Position numbers and translations under genes: made by a program. Below are positions 23,975 to 35,498 of a DNA stretch of 64,000 bases, in pieces. The DNA comes from Cyanidiococcus yangmingshanensis. Its lineage: Eukaryota; Rhodophyta; Bangiophyceae; Cyanidiales; Cyanidiaceae. Position 1 is the stretch's first letter; every line of letters begins with the position of its first letter. The stretch covers positions 248,001-312,000 of the forward strand of contig VWRR01000018.1 in NCBI GenBank assembly GCA_013995675.1, read 5' to 3'. The notes below the pieces were generated by a model. That model saw nothing but the letters and a program-made list of their open reading frames with translations. It did not search any database and was not told the DNA's origin.

Positions 23975-26817
23975 TCATTGTCCGGAGGAGATACTCCTCG
24001 CGTCGAAGACGGCAGAAACCATCGTCGAATGCCGGCTTCGATACTCTTCTCGAAAGAGGGTGGCGGAAAACGAACAGAGACGCGTTGCAAGGCCTCTCTG
24101 CGCATGTCGATTTGGTCAACGAGTCCGCGGAATTCACGTTTGGTCAAGAGACCCTCTGCATAGATGGTCTCAAGGATGCGCTCCTGTCGACTGAGCAAGA
24201 CAGCTGCAGCGCGGAGAGATTCACATGAACGAACAGTCTCGAGACTCAGAATACGCATCGATCGAAGATGCTGCTCACACCGCTGAAGGTCACGTTCGAG
24301 TTCGTGCAGCACTTGGGCGTCGGCGTGAAGAATCACCGTGAGTAATGTCGCCGAGCGTGGGTTGGGCTCAATCTTCTCGAGCACACGCAACGAGTCGAGT
24401 GCTCGAGTGAATTCTGCGTATCGACTCCGCCAGGCCTGGACCAGTCCAACTGCAAGCCCCGAGAGCAAATCATAGCCGATGAACAGTCGACGATGCAGAA
24501 TCGCCAGGGCAAGGCGATCCAAAAAGCGCACCCGCCCGAACAACTTGATCCCGAGACGTTCCCAGCGAGTGAGGCCCCAGCCAGAATGCTGACTGCTTTC
24601 GAAGAGACGAATATCCTTCTGATGGCCCTGGATGCACACCTGATCGTTGACCTGATCAATGACCGAGTCGAGCAGGCGATAGGTGACTCGACTAACCGAA
24701 CCGATGAGATGTTGTTTTTGAACATTCGCGCGAACAGCCAGCAAGGTTCGACGACGGCACTCGACAAGCTGTCGAGCATACAGAACCGAGTGACTCAATT
24801 TGCGTTCCAGCGGATAGCGGCTCAGAGGGAGATCGGTTGACGGAAACACTTCATCGCTTGCTACATCATGGTTGAAGGGAACTGCATTGTCGACGAATCC
24901 GGGCTCGATGGCATCCAGCACAGGCATCTCGGTCAGTTCCAGAGGCAGCAACTCATCGCTCGAAAACGCGTTGTCGTTCGGAGGTGCTTGTGCCTGCTCT
25001 GGTGAGGAGCGCCTTTCGGTGCCGCCAAGATGATCGTCGAGCGCCTCTTGCGGTGTCTTCAAAGAACTGCCCTGTTGTTCTGGCGGTGGCGATGGTTGCC
25101 GCCCTCTGCTGGGCCTTGTGTTGGGTGCCGACTGCGCGGACGGTTCTGCCGTCAAGGTCGTGGGTTCCGGAGTCGTCTCCGCTTTGGCATAGCGTGCCGC
25201 GAGTTGCCGAATCCGACTGCGTACTCGGCCAGCGCTGAGAATCAATTCATCCAGCTTGTAGGGTAACAATGCAGCCTCCTCGACAAAAAGCCAGTTTGCA
25301 TGAACGAATCGACTCTTTCGATGCATCTCCCAGAGCGCCTCCTTTGCGTATCGGTGCAATCGGCGCACTTGGAGACGAAAAGAACGCACCTCCGCCTCCG
25401 TCTCTCGAAGGAGACCAAGCCATGCCGCTACTTGACGAACAGAGGTTCCCTGGAAGAGCAACGTCAAGAGGACAACCATCGATGTCCAAAGCTGGACCCG
25501 CGCAGAAACAACAGTGCTGCCACTGATCGATGGCGTGTGGAAGACAATCTGCGCAGCGATGAGGGAGATGGCCCCACGCAGGCCACAGTGCACAATGAGA
25601 ACTGCCTCGCGCCAACTCGCTCCATATCGACCAGAGCGAAGTATCGGAAAGAGTGCAATGACCGCAACGACCCGACAAAGGTAAGTAATGGGATACAGCG
25701 CGACTCCATAACCGATCGCCGCTGCATTCACGCCACTCTTGCCCCAGAAAACGATGAGATTCACGACCGATATGAAACCTGCGTACACAAAGGCGACAGA
25801 GTTGATGATATGCGAGACAGCCTCCCAGAATGCATCCAGAGACTCTTGGAAAGCTGGTGTGATCGAAGCTATTCGATCCGCTGAAAACATGACTCCAAAC
25901 GCAGACACAGCCACAATTCCGCTCACACCACATGGGCCCTCAGCGACATAGAATACAAGATACGACATGACAAGGGTGCTGCCGATCTCAATGGCTGCAT
26001 CGCGCCAGACGAGGCGCAAGAGCATCAGCGTCGGAATGCCCATACCGACGCCCAGAAGAATACCACCACCGGCCAGCCGAAAGAATTGTTGGAAAATGTA
26101 TCCAATCGAGAGATTCGGATTCGGCATCAGTCGCGATAAGAAGACGATAAAGAGCGTAAACCCAGAACCATCATTGAAGAGCGCTTCGCCCTGGATCATC
26201 ACCTGAATATGCTTCCGCACAGGCGTTTGGGCAAGCGTTAACGCGACCGCCAAGGCATCAGTTGGTGAGATAAGGGCACCGAACACCCAGCCGGCGTTAA
26301 AGCTCCAACCACTCACTCCAAAAACATAGGTCGTAAAGGCCGCAATGATCGCCGCGGAGATAAAGACCAGGATGATACTCAGCGAAAACTGATGGGGGAT
26401 CGTGTGCTTGACCACCCACCAGTCGAGATACATCGCACTCTCGAAAAGAATCGGCGGAAACAGGATATAATACAGAATGGTCGGATCGTTGAGGCTGACC
26501 CATTGACGCAGCGACTGCGACAACTCGCCCAGAGAGAGGTAGCAGCCGGCGACCCCGAAAACGCCACCCAGTAAAACAAGCGGGACCGTGTAGGGCAGCG
26601 TCAAACGATAACGCACAAACGTTCCCCGAATGAAATACGAAAACAGGATTGCTAACAGTGGGAATAAGAGGACCGTGAAAAGCGACGTCGGACCAGTGCG
26701 GAAACCACGACAACTGCGGAAGATAGCAGCGTCTTCGCTGGAGACATTGGTCGCGCGGAACACCCCTGTTCCCAAGACACCAAGCTTCGTAGGCAAGTCA
26801 TGAAACACCGTTTGCAT
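20617..26817 (-). CDS. SOS1-like Na+/H+ antiporter, paralogue 2 (intact, about 2,066 residues)
   Basis: An uninterrupted frame of 2,067 codons from ATG 26817 (the open frame runs to GTG 26928). The membrane domain covers residues about 45-455, with CPA1 motifs at SPTDALAV (TD 186-187), EALFNDGSG (ND 215-216) and HCGLRGAISL (411-415). The cytosolic tail is about 1,600 residues, far longer than plant SOS1 (about 1,150 in total). It carries helical stretches, a polyserine tract, two cNMP-binding-like modules (GVLELRW...VVASEVASVLLIPRAAF; and MIMVLLEGTLELRP) separated by low-complexity linkers, and an acidic C-terminus (DEEENQLERDADLMARQHFF). SOS1 homologues extrude Na+ in exchange for H+ and are controlled through the tail by kinases. 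It is a tandem duplicate of the gene ending at 14263, separated from it by 720 bp. The substrate is inferred. Confidence 0.92.
23944..23974. repeat. CGA/GAC trinucleotide tract encoding polyserine
   Basis: About ten CGA units on the plus strand encode a serine run in the antiporter tail (minus strand). A related shorter GAC run at about 20930-20950 in the same gene encodes arginines. Confidence 0.88.
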
Positions 26818-28018
26818 TCGCGTCAGTGAAGACCGCGTTGAAAACGGCTCGCGGAACCCAAGGCAAGCGCACCGTGGAGTTAGCGCAGCTCTCCGCGACC
26901 AGCAACACCCAACAACTTGGCGCGGCACTGGTGAACGACTCTAGTCCCAATGCACCCGTCTGTTCGTGCTTGTATGAAAAGATTATCGCTTGCGTACGCT
27001 CTCAAGAGGTCGATGAGCAAGACAAACCAAGAAGTAAGTGGTAACACACGGACGAAGACACGGACCTATAACGTTCGTATTTACGAATGTGTGCGTGCGT
27101 GTGTGCGTGCGTGCTTGCCCTGAAAGAGGTCACCGCATGCCTGTCCTTCTTGTCCACTATGGTTTCGTATCAAAGATCGCGATCGCGGGCGCTCGGCGTG
27201 CCGTCGTCCGTCTTGTCGATCATCGAATGCTCATTGCAAACCTCGCGCGGACAGGTCCTTTCTCTGGCCACGCCTGGGCCACGCTTCGGTCGTCGACAGG
27301 CGAGAACTGTGAAGCGGATTTGATCCGCCTCGAGGCCAGACCCCCATGACTAGTTCCGTCTATGATTCGATGAACTCAAGACAACAGGGAATACAAGGCC
27401 GGTGCTCTGCGCGGATCATGGAAATGTCATGGCCTAGCCCTAGTGTTCATCTACAGCGGAAACGGAGATGCGCCTGCCTCGATCCGATCGATGCGTGCAT
27501 TGCCGTGATGCGCGTCCGTGTCGACAAGCGCGACCCAGCGATGACTCCTTACCTCCAGGTGCATAGGACGCCTCACATCATGGATGCTCCCGCGTCCTCA
27601 TTCTCTGGTGTGATGGAAACAAGCCCTGAGAGCTTGCCAGGCTCAAACTTGATGCAAACGCTTGTCGAGAGGCGTCTCATCCTCCACGGAACTGCTCCAT
27701 GAGCACGCCTGCTGCCGTGGCATGCACCCGCCAAATGGATCTGGCTGCTCGTGGCGCATCGGACACGTACACCAGCCACCGACAGGACACGTGTCTCGGT
27801 CGCGCGACGAGCATGCGTGACAGGCGCGTTGCGGCGACGGCCATCGCGACGAGATGTGCGTCGGAAAGATTGTTGGCCTGATCGGCGGCGAGGCGACCGC
27901 CCCGTCGCCGGCGTTGTGCTGAAACTCGCGAGCGCCTTGGCCCAAGGTGGCGCTGCATTCGCGCTCTTCTGAGGCGACCAGTCGGACTGCCTAACTAGTT
28001 CAGAAAAGACCACTTGCC
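26818..28018. promoter_or_regulatory. Divergent intergenic region between antiporter 2 and the ZIP transporter
   Basis: 1.2 kb with no convincing gene; the frames here are short and rich in Arg, Cys and His. It must hold both upstream regions. It contains an alternating GTGC/GTGT tract at 27089-27114. No recognisable TATA box or operator was identified with confidence. Confidence 0.5.
27089..27114. repeat. GTGC tetranucleotide tract (alternating purine-pyrimidine)
   Basis: GTGTGCGTGCGTGTGTGCGT and following bases, 272 bp upstream of the antiporter 2 start. Alternating G/T-C sequence of this kind can adopt Z-DNA. Confidence 0.85.
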
Positions 28019-29198
28019 ATGTCTAGCACCAGTTCCACTTGTAACCAGGTGGGTGTGAACAACTACAGTAACGCACTGCATATTGCGGGCTTGTTTGTGA
28101 TTCTCTGTGGCGGGTTTCTGGGTGCGTTTCTGCCGGTGGCCTCCAAACACTACCCTTGGTTGCGGATCCCGAACATGATCCTTCAGCTGGGACGCGCTTT
28201 TGGCACCGGTGTGGTGATCGCGACTGGATTTGTCCATATGATGCCTCCAGCCTTGGCTAACCTTACCGACTCGTGTTTGCCGGGATTTTTCTTGAATACG
28301 TACAATTCGCTCGGTGCAGCGATCGCTTTGGTGGCAGCGCTCTCTATGATGCTGCTTGAGTTTATCGGGCGCGTCTATATTGGTCATTATATGGAACGTA
28401 TCAGAGCGAATAAAGGCATCGTGAATAAGGGAGGGGAGTCGACACCGCTCACCGCAGGCGATTCTTCCGACGTCGACCAGCCCGAAAAGCCGGATCGTGG
28501 AATAACGCTAACCACTGAGAATACGGCGAGCGTTGCGGAGCTCATCTCTGAGCCAACCGCACCAACATCTGCTTTGGAGAACCGTTCTTATTCTCGGATT
28601 TCTATCGGGGAGAAGGCAGCGCCGATGAGTCATGCCGGCCACGATCACTTCACCGTGGCCACCAGCGATGAGGAGCGCGGTGATGCCGCCGGCCTCCTCG
28701 ACGAGTCGGAGATGCGCAACCTGAAACTTTTGGTGATTATATTCGAGTTCGGCGTCGCGGTTCATTCCGTTATCGTTGGATTAGACTTTGGGGTCAGCAC
28801 AGGGCAAACCGCAGTGACCCTGTTCGCTGCGCTGATCTTCCATCAATTCTTCGAAGGAGTCGCCCTTGGAACGACCATTGCAGAGGCCGGCTTTGCATGG
28901 TGGCTTGTCGTGCTCATGGTCCTGTCGTTCGCGCTCGAGACGCCCTATCGGAACTGCGATCGGGATGGGCATCGCTCGGGCCTATAATCCTGAGTCAGTG
29001 GCATCCCTGGTAACACGCGGCGTTCTCGACGGTCTCTCTGCCGGCATCCTGATCTACACCGGTTTGGTTGATTTGCTCACCTATCGGTTTACGTTGAACA
29101 CAGAGCTGCATAAGCAGCCACTCTTGTGGATCGTGCTCACGATTGCGTTCGTTTGGGCCGGAGCCATTGGCATGAGTATCATTGGTGCATGGATTTGA
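28019..29198 (+). CDS. ZIP-family (SLC39/ZRT-like) metal transporter (one frame break)
   Basis: Starts at ATG 28019. Eight membrane segments: three before residue 120 (NALHIAGLFVILCGGFLGAF, GRAFGTGVVIATGFVHMMPPA, AAIALVAALSMMLLEFIG), a variable cytosolic loop with a short His motif (SHAGHDHF), then TM4 and TM5 carrying the metal-site signatures VAVHSVIVGLDFG and FHQFFEGVALG. Translation then leaves frame after LSFALETP and resumes as IGTAIGMGIARAYNPE in the next frame, ending GAIGMSIIGAWI at 29198. Deleting one C of the CCC at 28943-28945 gives one continuous protein of 392 residues, the usual ZIP length. ZIP proteins import Zn2+ or Fe2+ into the cytosol from outside or from organelles. Divergent from antiporter 2. 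Confidence 0.9.
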
Positions 29199-30423
29199 AC
29201 CACACCACCGCCGCGGAGGTTTCGGCTTGATCAGATATTCGAGGAAAGATTGGGATTTGGTGAGTGTTCGCAGGTCATTTTGTCGGCGGCAGAACCTGCT
29301 CGGAAAATTATGGAATGTGTCGGAAAGCACTGAGGTGTGCTCATCGAGGGATGTCTGTCCGGTGGAGGCGCAATTCGTCTCCCCGGATTGAGTCTGGTCG
29401 ATAGACGGAGGACGACGAGATTTGGACGAACATAAACAAAATGTTGAAGGGTCGCCACAACGAAAGAAGCTGATCACCTGCACGACAGGGGAGTCCTGGT
29501 CGTGTCGCTCCAGGGAAAAGAATTCGTAGAGCATACACCAGTGCCGAAACGGTTCCCACTGGAGACGTGCAGGATGATATTTCCACACACGAATTATCCA
29601 TGAAGAGGCAAGATTGACTAAACTTTCCGTTCGATGTCCTAGAAAAGTATATAGCTGGCCAGTAGCCTGATCAGCGGTCCAGGCAAGAAATGAGTCAGCG
29701 CGATGGTTGGCATGAGAGGCGGCTCAGACGCGAAAGCATTTCGATGGTTTCAGCCTCCCATTGCGGCCACGGATACCCGATGTAACAGTGCCGCTCTTCT
29801 CTCGTGCGTCTGTTGCAGCGCACGGTTCTAGTCTAGCTCAAAACAGCAACGTGACTCAACGTGGCAAGGATCTGACGATGCCCTCTTTAGGTGCTGCTCT
29901 TCTCGTTAGAGGCGCGTTCCCCCAAGACCAGGTGAACTGCTGCGTCACGAGGCATGGTGTATGCCCAGCGAGTGACTCCACGGAACGCACCAGCGTCCAG
30001 AGCGTGAGCGCCAACAATGATGACCTGGATCTGAACCATTTCTTGTTGTCGCTGTGAGGCTTTGCTGGACACGGTGCCAAAATCAGGATGGACTCTCTCC
30101 ATGGCCCGAGCAGCCATTCACCGCGCTACGAAAACCAACGTATCACGGTTATCTTTACTTCCATTTTTGTATACGAGCCACAGCACCGGCTCGCCATTTC
30201 ATCCGCCTAAAGAGTCTCTCGTTTTTCTGTTTGTGTCAACAAGACCTGACACTGATCTCGCGAAGCATGACCTGTAGCGACAGCACTGGTCTCGTTGGGA
30301 ACCCTGAAACCGGCGCTACCAAGCGCGATCGAGGAATCGAGTCATCGGTACAGCAACGCTCGCGAGCCTGTTGCGACCCATTCGTGACTCGTCCAAGACC
30401 CGATGCACACACGCTCTGCTCGC
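29199..30423. other. Convergent intergenic region between ZIP and BAR-like genes
   Basis: 1.2 kb holding the two 3' ends. Only short overlapping frames without family resemblance were seen. No RNA gene was recognised. Confidence 0.5.
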
Positions 30424-31155
30424 TCAAGACAAAGGCGGAAATACCTCGGTCTCAATGCTATGCAAAGTCGGACGCAACTGATCATCGCGCAAACGATAGA
30501 AATCAGTGCTCTTCTCCGCCAGGAATTGGACCCGTTCGCTCTCTATGGCCGCAAAGCAAATCAAACAAGCATTCGTAATCAGCGGCGCGTGGGTAATAAT
30601 GAACTTTTGACGTTGCAACACATCAGCCTCTGCCTCGCGAAACCGACTTTCCGCCTCGTACATGAGGTCTCGTAGCGGCGCGAGCTTCTTTTCCTCCGTT
30701 TTTGCCTGCTCTTTGTCGGAAACGACCGCTCGACGAGCGTCGTAGTCCTTGGCCAGCTTTTCCAATCGAGCAGAGCGCTCTCGACACTCTCGTAAACGGC
30801 TCTGGAATTCTTTGACATACTGCAGCAGGCGCGTTGAACCGTGTTCGCCTTCGCCCAGATGGTGGTTTCGCATCTCTTCCGAAACCGTCTGCGCTAGCGA
30901 GGCGATTCGATCAGCCTGCTCCCTTCGCTCCGCGTTTCCCTCTCCGACAGTCGTCTGCTGCAACTCCTTTGCGAAGAGCACCATGAGCTCACCGATACGC
31001 ACCCAGCTGTTCTGAAACTGATCCAACGAACGAACCAGCTTGCTAACGTGCCCCTCTATAGCGACAACTTTCTGCTTGTTCTCGTCATATTCCTTTAGGG
31101 GAGTGCGGTCCAATCGCGCAAAGTTCCGCTTCCAACAGAAACACGAGCACGCCAT
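30424..31155 (-). CDS. BAR-domain-like membrane-curvature protein
   Basis: 243 residues from ATG 31155, which begins MACSCFCWKRNF. Earlier in-frame starts exist (ATG 31308; TTG 31440), but the upstream residues look non-coding. Almost the whole protein is long amphipathic helix: LKEYDENKQKVVAIEGHVSK, a central helix with FQSRLRECRERSARLEKLAK followed by DYDARRAVVSDKE (the D-Y-D-x-x-R turn typical of amphiphysin/Rvs BAR domains), and a last helix LICFAAIESERVQFLAE. BAR proteins dimerise on curved membranes in endocytosis and vesicle traffic. The N-terminal Cys cluster could be lipidated. No SH3 domain is present. The call rests on the helical pattern and one motif, so another coiled-coil family is possible. 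Confidence 0.68.
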   Translation of the reverse strand: MACSCFCWKRNFARLDRTPLKEYDENKQKVVAIEGHVSKLVRSLDQFQNSWVRIGELMVLFAKELQQTTVGEGNAERREQADRIASLAQTVSEEMRNHHLGEGEHGSTRLLQYVKEFQSRLRECRERSARLEKLAKDYDARRAVVSDKEQAKTEEKKLAPLRDLMYEAESRFREAEADVLQRQKFIITHAPLITNACLICFAAIESERVQFLAEKSTDFYRLRDDQLRPTLHSIETEVFPPLS

Positions 31156-31361
31156 GACGCTGTGACGCCAGAGGATACGCACGCACGATGCACTTTGTCG
31201 TGCAGAACACCAACCGCGTGCGCATGGACGCCAATGGGTGGCCGTCTGGTCCGCGGGCGCCGGGACAGCACCATCGCGGGGTCCGTCCGAATCGGCGAAC
31301 GTCATCATCGATCGACAGAACGTGGATAAAACGGTCTCGACGTGCACGCATCCACCACCGA

Positions 31362-31382
31362 CGTGCGTGCGTGCGTGCGTGC
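31362..31382. repeat. CGTG tetranucleotide tract
   Basis: About five CGTG units, 207 bp upstream of the BAR-like start. Confidence 0.85.
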
Positions 31383-31390
31383 CAGGATAC

Positions 31391-31509
31391 GAATGGATCG
31401 GCAGTGTTCTGTCGATCGGAGCTATGTTGAAAAAGATCAATCTATGCGAATTCTTACTCGGTCATAGGGCGCCAATCGATCGGCATGTTCTGTCGATCGG
31501 AGCTATGTT
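31391..31509 (+). repeat. Imperfect direct repeat (about 36 bp, two copies)
   Basis: Both copies (31391-31428 and 31474-31509) share TGTTCTGTCGATCGGAGCTA and neighbouring bases; the start-to-start spacing is about 83 bp. The shared core includes the palindrome CGATCG. Confidence 0.85.
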
Positions 31510-31973
31510 TCAAAGGAGCGATCACATCAATGCCGTCTGGGCGGTGAGAAGCAGCTAGAGACACGTTCTCAGGAGCATGATCGCTGCGACCTTGGTACCC
31601 ATCCCTGTCGCTGTGTCTTATCGATAGCGCGTGGACAGCGTCTCGAGCTGTGATGCTGCCAATCGATCCCCATTCTAGGGGTTCACCTGGGCAGACTGCT
31701 TTATGAGGCTCGCCTTATTGAGAGATAAGAGTCTGCATCGATCCGCGCTGTGCGCTCAGAGGATCTAATCTGTTCCCGTCGTGTTTACGGATCATTTGCA
31801 CCCAATCCCTTATGGTACATCCAGTCGCTATGGAACAAAAATAACGGAAAAAGAATCTGCGCAAGTATGGATGGGATGCCTGGGGCGATCAACATGCGGC
31901 CCCGACCGCGCCCCAGTCCTCCATGTCTTTGCACAGACAAGATAGGCGTACGCTGCGTCTTTGTCGTTTTTGG

Positions 31974-33477
31974 TTACACGTCCAGCACGTGAAGGTTGCC
32001 TGTGACCACGCAGTTCTCTAGCTTCGCGCCAGCTGGGATGTCGATCGATGCACCTGGCTGGGCAACGATGATGACGGTGCCGCTTAGTTTGCAACGTTTG
32101 CCGAAACGAACGCTTCCACTTACCGTCAGAGATTCCAACTCGAGGATGTCCGGCATGCTTTCAAAACGACTGCTGAAATCAGTTCACTTTTTTGAACTCC
32201 GGTCCGAGTCGAATCACAGGTGTGCCCAGTTCGATCGGTCGCTCGGGGTTCATTGTCACGTAGCCCGAGACGATATTGTACAGATTGCTCTGGATCAGGA
32301 GAAGGTCCGAGGTCGTCTTCACCGGCAGAAAGCGATTGCGTGGCACGTTGATCCCCATGACTCGCTGGAAGTGTGCAATCGCTGCACCCATGGCTGTCTC
32401 GAGTTGCAGCACCGTTTCGCCTTTGACGGTCTTGGTATTCGGAATGATGTCCAGGTCCATGGCGCCAGGGCCCTTGTCCATGTTCCGCCGCAACGCCTTG
32501 AGCTGGATCCAAAGACTGTTCGTATTAAACACCCGGAATTTGGATATGTTCTGAAAATCGGCCATGTGTTCCTTGTCCACTTGAGCAACCTCCAAAAGCC
32601 GTGGTTTGCCCTGATATGTAATCAGCGTACCTCCTTTGCGGTCTGAACGCGTTCTCGTCGCCATTTCGACCGTGAATTCGACTTGGTGATCAGCGACCGC
32701 CTTCAGAATGCGGGCGTCAAGAGAGGCTCCTAGATTGTCACTATTACTTACAAATATCCATTCCTTGCCTTCGGCGATCAGCCTGTCCATCATGCCCGAC
32801 TGCAGCAGCGCGTCATACATATCACCATGACCGGGTGGGTACCAATCCTCCTTGTCATACGTTTCCGAATCTAGACACAGCGGTCGCAACGTATCCTTAA
32901 TCAAACGTGGGTACCTTGACTGCTGAAAAGTTCGAATGGGGATCAGATCCTCGTACTTCCGGATTACTTTCAACGTATCAGCATCCGTGTTGAAGCTGTT
33001 CATCAGGAGAAGCGGCACCTTCACCTGGTACCTCTTGTTGATAGACTCAATTTGCTTCACAATAATGTCGAGAAATGTTTGCCCCGATCGGACCTCGATC
33101 ACAGATTTGGGACCCGAGCAGCCCATTGAGGTGCCTAGGCCCCCGTTCAGCTTGAGCACCGCTACTCGACTAAACAGGGCTCGTGCCTCCCCTTCGTTCG
33201 GGTCAGGCAGGTCCGCATACGGTCGCAAAAGCTCCGCTGAGGGAGGCTGAATCTGCTCCCACTCGAGCGCTGCTGACGCTGTAGAGCGCGTTTCTAAATA
33301 ACGACTCAACAGGCGTACAAAACCCTGTTGCTCGGACTCGCTCATTCGCGCTCGAACGTCGGCAGCACGCTCGTTGATTTCGCGTATCTCCTCCATAAGG
33401 GCCTTCTCTAAAGACTTGTCCGTCAGGTGCGCAAAGTTCGCAAAGGAAGCATCATGACTGGTCCGAATCAGTGGCAT
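31974..33477 (-). CDS. UGP: UTP-glucose-1-phosphate uridylyltransferase (UDP-glucose pyrophosphorylase; one frame break)
   Basis: Starts at ATG 33477. It makes UDP-glucose from glucose 1-phosphate and UTP in the cytosol, the precursor for floridean starch, floridoside and wall polymers in red algae. The nucleotide-binding loop LKLNGGLGTSMGCSGPK is present, as are the family blocks LLLMNSFNTDADT, PPGHGDMYDAL, FVSNSDNLGA and FRVFNTNSLW. The main frame stops at 32179 directly after GPEFKKV, where the protein should enter its C-terminal beta-helix. That domain is present in the next frame (DFSSRFESMPDILELESLTV...GTVIIVAQPGASIDIPAGAK...GNLHVLDV), ending at 31974. Removing one A of the AA pair (TT at 32183-32184 on the plus strand) joins them into 500 residues, the normal family length. 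Confidence 0.95.
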
Positions 33478-35498
33478 GGTCGTCTTTCAATCGGTCGTCC
33501 TACGTGCGCAAGTCTCGTTCGAAGCCAAACAGAACACGATCCTAAACCAAGTTGCGGATAGACGCAGTTCGTCGCAGTATTCAAAACACTCCAAACCTCC
33601 GATACGTTTTCAAAACACACCCAAAGTGCACGCCAGCACGCGTCGCTGCAACCAAGACGATACAGTTAGAAACGCTCGATGAACACCAAACTCAGTGATA
33701 ACCGGTTTGTCGCGCAACACCCTTCGTTTCCTGCAACGCGCGTTCGTCCCGTTCCCCAGGGCGCTGGCCAGCCGATCGACCAGCGACCGCGATAGGTCGT
33801 CGACCGGTGACGGCCGCGCCAGGAACGCACGAACACCACAAGTCGCACTTGCGCCGGATCGGGGACGTCGTGTCCAACGACGACACGCATGCCGCATGGC
33901 GACACGGATGATTGGCGGGACTCGGATGCGCACGCATGCACGCAGGCGGATCCCGCGCAGGATGCATGCATGTCTGCTTGGGTGCATGTCGTCGAACTCG
34001 AATAGACTTGAACGATTGTTGTTGTTCAATGTAAATGTTTTTTGGAGGGAGGTACGTCTTGATCATGGTAAACCAGGGAGAGCCACGAGTTGATTCGTGT
34101 TGCACTGCTTAGATCGTTGCAGCGCGCGTTCAGCGTCTCTCTTAGATGGCGAGATACGTTCGGAACTTTCATCGATAGATGCCTTGATTGACCGTCGTTC
34201 GCGCTATCGGATTATCGCCTTTGGTTGCAGTGCGCCCTAGTAGGCGTTCAAGATGGACCGCCTCTTTTGCTGAGACCGTTGAATTCCAGCTGACACTGAG
34301 AAGAGACGGGTATCTTTATCCAGGTGTATCGAGGCCTCGAGGAGGCATCATTGAATTGCCACTGCTGCAATTTCTCGCCATCGATTTGTGCAATGGCGCT
34401 CGAAATGATATATGCGCTCGATCGGTTCGCTTATCAAGTTGGGCGACGCAGGTCAAGCGTATGCTATTGCGCGTTGTTGGGCGCATTACGCGTGGGGCAT
34501 CACTTGGAGCGTTGTTCATTCAACGACGTCGTTGGCGAGCCCCAGCGCATCATGCGGCTGTGACGATAGCGATTGAACGTTTCGTCCACGATGAATGAGG
34601 ACGTAAGCGCTACGGTTTGGGTCAGCAACCCGACGCGAGGACCAGCGCACGAGTCGAGGGCGTTGGTTGAGCGCCGCAACTGGATGCCGCTTCATGAAGC
34701 GAAACATGCGTTGCGCAAAATGGACACCAACTTGAATCATCACTGACGAATGTCTTGACGTTTACGCTCACTGGTAAGCGCCCATGCACCCAAATACGGT
34801 CGATGGTATGTAGGGCTGTGTTCAAGGCGCACTGACCAGCGCTCCTCTTGTCGCGTATCCACGGACACCGCCTCGCTCCCACAGCCCCTGGGGAGCCATA
34901 CACACTTCGAACGTCGAATTCAAAGGTCATTGCTCAGCGGTAACCGCTGTGGCTGCTGAGGCAAAAGTCTCGGCAGTGATAGCGCGGACCGGCTTGGGGT
35001 TGAAAGCAGACGCGCGCATGCTCAGCCAAGCGGAGCAGGACACCTCCACGATCGAGCGCACGCGAGTCGGTTCGTGGCCCTGTGTTGAATGCCTGCGGTC
35101 GACAGCAAGCCGGCGCGACACTCAGACCGAAAGCCCTCTGGGCGCGTTTTCGACTTCAGCCCCCTGTGGCGACGGGACACCGGCGCTCTGCACCAGGTCA
35201 GGGGAGATGGATGCAGGACGACTGGCAGTAATTGGTGCGGGCCGCCGACAGACACCTGATCACCGAGGCTTGTGCCCTGCTCGCTCAGAGGTAACCGTAT
35301 TTTCTGAGCAGGCGCTACGGGACCAGCTGGGCGCATGTCTGGTTGCCGCCTGCAGCTGAGTCGCTCGACAGCGTTTCCTGACTGGACAAGGTTTATGTGG
35401 CCCGGCTCAGGATGCATGGATCGTTGCGTGTAGGGAGAGCCTAGTTGCAACGTCGATGACGTCGACCGCGCTGCAGTAGAGCGCCACGAGTGCACACA
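33478..35498. other. 2-kb region without a recognisable gene
   Basis: Lies between the INCENP-like 3' end and the UGP start. Several open frames of 60-140 codons overlap on both strands but are Arg/Cys/His-rich and show no family motifs. A segment near 33890-33975 is dense in GCATGC-like palindromes (CGCACGCATGCACGC, ATGCATGCATG). A frame at 34188-34598 (+) is the most protein-like, but I could not support it. Confidence 0.45.

Larger units (their letters stand above)
31156..31973. other. Intergenic region upstream of the BAR-like gene with repeats
   Basis: About 820 bp. Contains a GTGC tract at 31362-31382 and an imperfect direct repeat at 31391-31428 and 31474-31509. It also holds the UGP 3' flank. 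No gene was recognised. Confidence 0.5.

Noticed and set aside
29185-29210. T-arm-like sequence GGTTCAAATCC on the minus strand suggesting a tRNA
   Set aside because: No matching acceptor stem or A-box within the required distance, and it lies in the ZIP coding end.
34188-34598. Plus-strand frame of 136 codons in the 2-kb gene-free region
   Set aside because: Somewhat protein-like but no recognisable domain, and overlapping frames look similar; not enough support.
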